NCBI RefSeq assembly: GCF_002379585.1
Contig: NZ_DFUE01000085.1
Span: forward strand, 1-64,000
Direction: 5' to 3'
Length of the DNA stretch: 64,000 bases
Source of the DNA: Pseudomonas sp. UBA4194
Lineage (GTDB): Bacteria > Pseudomonadota > Gammaproteobacteria > Pseudomonadales > Pseudomonadaceae
The notes under the pieces were generated by a model that saw only the letters and a list, made by a program, of their open reading frames with translations, had not been told where the DNA came from and did no database searches. Shown piece after piece: positions 61,736 to 64,000 of this stretch. The number at the start of each line of letters is the position of its first letter. Position 1 is the stretch's first letter. The position numbers and the translations under genes were made by a program.

Positions 61736-62914
61736 TCACGCCGCTCGAAGCGTTCGCATCCCTGCCAGCACGATAGTTACCATCGAGACCCCGGCAAACA
61801 TCGCCACGGCGAAACCTGCGCGCGCGCCGAAATGGTCGATGGTCACGCCCGCCAGGAAACCGCCCGCTGCCATGCCGACACCCACGCCGGTGCTCATCCA
61901 GGTCAGCCCTTCGGTCATCTTGGCGGCAGGCACCACCATCGTGCCCAGGTTCATGACCACGATGAACGTCGGCGCAAATGCCATACCCGCCACGAACAGG
62001 ATGGCAGCCAGGGCATAGACGCCCGGCGCGAGAATAGGCAGCCACGCTGTCGCCGCCAGGACCAGCGTGCCCATCAGGAACTGTGTCTGCATCGACGCGC
62101 CTATCTTGAGGCCGCCGAATGTGATCCCTGCAAGCATCGAACCTGCCGCATACGCGGCAAGGATGAAACTGGCAGCAGGGGGCCAGTCCTGTGCCTTGGC
62201 GAAAGCCACGACTGTTACGTCAATCGAGCTGCCCACCACACCCAAGGCCATCAGCGCCAGAACGATGACCCTCAACCCAGGGATTTGCAGAGCGGACGTG
62301 CTATCGCTGTTGAGTACAGGAATAACGGGCGGCTCGGTCTCCCGCTGTTTGAGGAATGCCGTGATGCCCACCGTCAGCATGGCGACCGCAAACAACGGCG
62401 CCGCTTCGGCGAACAGGCTGGTACTCAAGGCAATCGCCAGCGGTGGTCCAATGATAAAGGCGCACTCCACCAGTACCGTGTCCAACGAAAAGGCCGTATG
62501 CAATTCGGGTTTACCGCGAAACAGGTGCGTCCAGCGTGCTCGTATCAGCGCGGGCAAACTGGGCAAGGTCCCGGCCAGGGCGGCCAGCAGAAACAATAGG
62601 GGGACCGGTCCGTTTGCGTACACGGCGATAATCAACGCCAGCAGCATGCCGAGGCTGAAGGCCGCCACGGGAGGGACGACCCGGCTCTGCCCATGGCGGT
62701 CGACCAGCCTGGAAATTCTTGGCCCGATTAACGCATTGGCCAGGGTGAACGTGCCGCCAACGGCCCCCGCGAGCCAGTACAACCCGGTTTTCTGTACGAG
62801 CATGACGATGATGCCAATGCCGACCATGGTCTGCGGCAGGCGTGCCAGGGAACCAGCGATGATCAGTGCAGTGACACCCGGTGTCTGCAACAGGGCGCGA
62901 TAGGCTTTGGTCAT
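61736..62914 (-). CDS. Major facilitator superfamily transporter
   Basis: This 392-residue transporter has twelve predicted membrane helices, with a central cytoplasmic loop around KQRETEPPVIPVLNSDST. The motif-A-like stretch LIGPRISRLVDRHGQSRV lies after helix 2. Of the YfcJ/arabinose-efflux-like MFS group; substrate unknown. The ATG at 62914 gives MTKAYRALLQTPGV; the in-frame extension upstream to 63034 lacks membrane or signal character. No clear Shine-Dalgarno is visible. The gap 62915-63098 shows no gene. Confidence 0.86.
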   Translation of the reverse strand: MTKAYRALLQTPGVTALIIAGSLARLPQTMVGIGIIVMLVQKTGLYWLAGAVGGTFTLANALIGPRISRLVDRHGQSRVVPPVAAFSLGMLLALIIAVYANGPVPLLFLLAALAGTLPSLPALIRARWTHLFRGKPELHTAFSLDTVLVECAFIIGPPLAIALSTSLFAEAAPLFAVAMLTVGITAFLKQRETEPPVIPVLNSDSTSALQIPGLRVIVLALMALGVVGSSIDVTVVAFAKAQDWPPAASFILAAYAAGSMLAGITFGGLKIGASMQTQFLMGTLVLAATAWLPILAPGVYALAAILFVAGMAFAPTFIVVMNLGTMVVPAAKMTEGLTWMSTGVGVGMAAGGFLAGVTIDHFGARAGFAVAMFAGVSMVTIVLAGMRTLRAA

Positions 62915-63098
62915 GGGGAAGGTAGGAAATCCTTGTTCTTGGAGAAGCGCGTCTATGCGCAGCGTTTCATTACGCAGCGGTGAACCTACCGCTGTGCGCC
63001 GGGTTAAGCAAACAGACCGTCCGATGGTGAGCATCGATCAGAGGAGTTTCAGACAGATCCGACAGGGTTGCCCGCCGGGCAGGCAACTGCCGTGGCGT

Positions 63099-63365
63099 CT
63101 ATTTTCGCCCCACCAGGTACTGCACGCCCTCGGCGCCGAACACTTCCGAATGAGGCTCGTCACGATGCAGATGAAAAATGTCCCCTGCCTTGTAGGTGCG
63201 TTCCGAGTCGGCGATGCGGATCGTCAGTTCGCCTTGAAGGACAAGCGCCTTCGCTTCGAACTGGTGGGCATGGGATTCAAGAGTTGCGAAGGCTTCACGC
63301 TTGACGACAACTGTGGTGCCGAAACCCTGCTCGGCAAGGAGGTTGAGGAATTCGGTTTGTTGCAT
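63099..63365 (-). CDS. Small cupin-domain protein
   Basis: About 88 residues forming a single cupin barrel: LESHAHQFEAKALVLQGELTIRI is motif 1 (metal ligands His-His-Glu) and AGDIFHLHRDEPHSEVFGAEGVQYLVGR is motif 2. Function unknown; such proteins often bind a metal or small ligand. The start is uncertain: ATG at 63365 (MQQTEFLNLLAEQGF) agrees best with family members I recall, while an in-frame ATG at 63458 would add 31 low-complexity residues. No good Shine-Dalgarno at either. Confidence 0.75.
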   Translation of the reverse strand: MQQTEFLNLLAEQGFGTTVVVKREAFATLESHAHQFEAKALVLQGELTIRIADSERTYKAGDIFHLHRDEPHSEVFGAEGVQYLVGRK

Positions 63366-63549
63366 GGGATGGTCCGGTAGTGGGTTATCAACGTTTGAGA
63401 GTGCGGGATTGATATTGTTCGGTTGAGTCGAGCGGCTGGGATTGAAGGTCTTCTTCATCTACGGCTGACGTGTGCCGATACATCTCCGATCCGGCTTACT
63501 GCGGGCGGCGTCGGTAGCACTGCTCTTAGCCAGTGCTGCCTGTATCTGA

Positions 63550-63987
63550 TCACGCGTTCTCATCGCCTGGTCGCGTGAACGAATACCGATCGATATCCCT
63601 TCGTAATTGCCAGCCCAAGCGTTTCCAGTAACCCGCAGCCGCCTCGTTTGATACCAAGACATCCAGATGGAATTTACGGATGCCTAGCGCTTCGAGGCTG
63701 CTGATGGAGCGCTCGACCAGTTGTGTGGCTATACCCTGACGACGGTATTCAGGCAGCACCAGTAAATGCTGAAGATAGCCACGCCTACCGTCGTGGCCGG
63801 ACATGATACAGCCGCACGCAACGCCACCCGCTAGGGCAACGAAGCTCAACCCGGGATTACGTTGCAGGTAGCGTGCAGTGGCTTCGCGAGAGTCGGCATC
63901 GCGCAGTGAGATGCCCGGGGTGGAGCGCATTAGAATGGTGACGGCATCATAGTCGTCAATGGTCATGGGGCGGATGCTGGGTGCCAT
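63550..63987 (-). CDS. GNAT-family N-acetyltransferase
   Basis: This 145-residue single-domain acetyltransferase shows IRPMTIDDYDAVTILMRST at the N-terminus, the acetyl-CoA-binding loop LLVLPEYRRQGIATQLVERSISSLEALG (R-x-x-G-I-A), and a C-terminal YWKRLGWQLRRDIDRYSF. Substrate unknown. ATG at 63987; a GTG two codons earlier (63993) is also possible. It lies at the window edge, with its start just inside. Confidence 0.88.
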   Translation of the reverse strand: MAPSIRPMTIDDYDAVTILMRSTPGISLRDADSREATARYLQRNPGLSFVALAGGVACGCIMSGHDGRRGYLQHLLVLPEYRRQGIATQLVERSISSLEALGIRKFHLDVLVSNEAAAGYWKRLGWQLRRDIDRYSFTRPGDENA

Positions 63988-64000
63988 GCTCACAACGTCA

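Noticed and set aside
63459..63662. 67-codon frame between the cupin and GNAT genes
   Set aside because: It overlaps the 3' end of the GNAT gene in another frame and shows no similarity or ribosome binding site.

Overview
The window is chromosomal DNA of a Pseudomonas of the fluorescens/putida group. This rests on the Entner-Doudoroff glucose cluster (gtsABCD-oprB, hexR, zwf-pgl-eda), a NorR/flavohemoglobin pair, a cyoABCDE operon, high GC, and REP-type palindromes with the core GCGGCGTAAGCCGC or the 'GGGAGCGGGTTCTACCCGCGA' type (the latter quoted only in part). The first ~250 bases are not normal genomic sequence: they contain a gap-free, degraded copy of the Illumina P5/TruSeq universal adapter, so base 1 is probably a contig end.

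Layout. 0.4-10.7 kb: glucose uptake and catabolism. The ABC transporter GtsABCD and porin OprB import glucose, HexR represses on the opposite strand, and zwf-pgl-eda carry out the oxidative Entner-Doudoroff steps. Crc/Hfq-type AAnAAnAA motifs sit at the translation starts of gtsA, oprB, zwf and eda. 10.7-13.5 kb: two small stress/unknown proteins, a repeat array and a diguanylate cyclase. 13.6-19.9 kb: an operon for a periplasmic adaptor, an RND pump and a two-component system. 20.2-24.8 kb: small membrane and secreted proteins, CheV, NorR and flavohemoglobin. 25-31 kb: dsbB and the cytochrome bo3 operon with a RoxR-like box.

31-35.9 kb: a 1265-residue toxin-like protein whose C-terminus carries the R-S-E signature of cholera/pertussis-type ADP-ribosyltransferases, next to a DUF4258/HTH toxin-antitoxin-like pair with a palindromic operator. 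35.9-42.1 kb: an AlaC-like aminotransferase and a four-gene chaperone-usher fimbrial operon. 42.3-48.3 kb: a DJ-1/PfpI protein, a D,D-carboxypeptidase, a two-component system, a ModA-like binding protein and a methyltransferase.

48.5-51.6 kb: an AT-richer island built from a tandem duplication of promoter, gene A, gene B and a convergent glyoxalase-like gene. The first copy is decaying: gene A carries an internal deletion and the glyoxalase gene is a fragment. Genes A and B belong to an unrecognised small-protein family. 51.7-64 kb: a LysR regulator, a type I-secreted mannuronan C5-epimerase-like protein whose catalytic DPHE reads DLRG, an amino-acid ABC transporter without an ATPase plus a DadA-like dehydrogenase, a Tat-exported PhoD phosphatase, EamA and MFS transporters, a cupin and a GNAT acetyltransferase.

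The best candidates for something new are the ADP-ribosyltransferase toxin, the duplicated gene A/B locus and the active-site-altered epimerase. No tRNA, rRNA, CRISPR array or intact insertion sequence was recognised.
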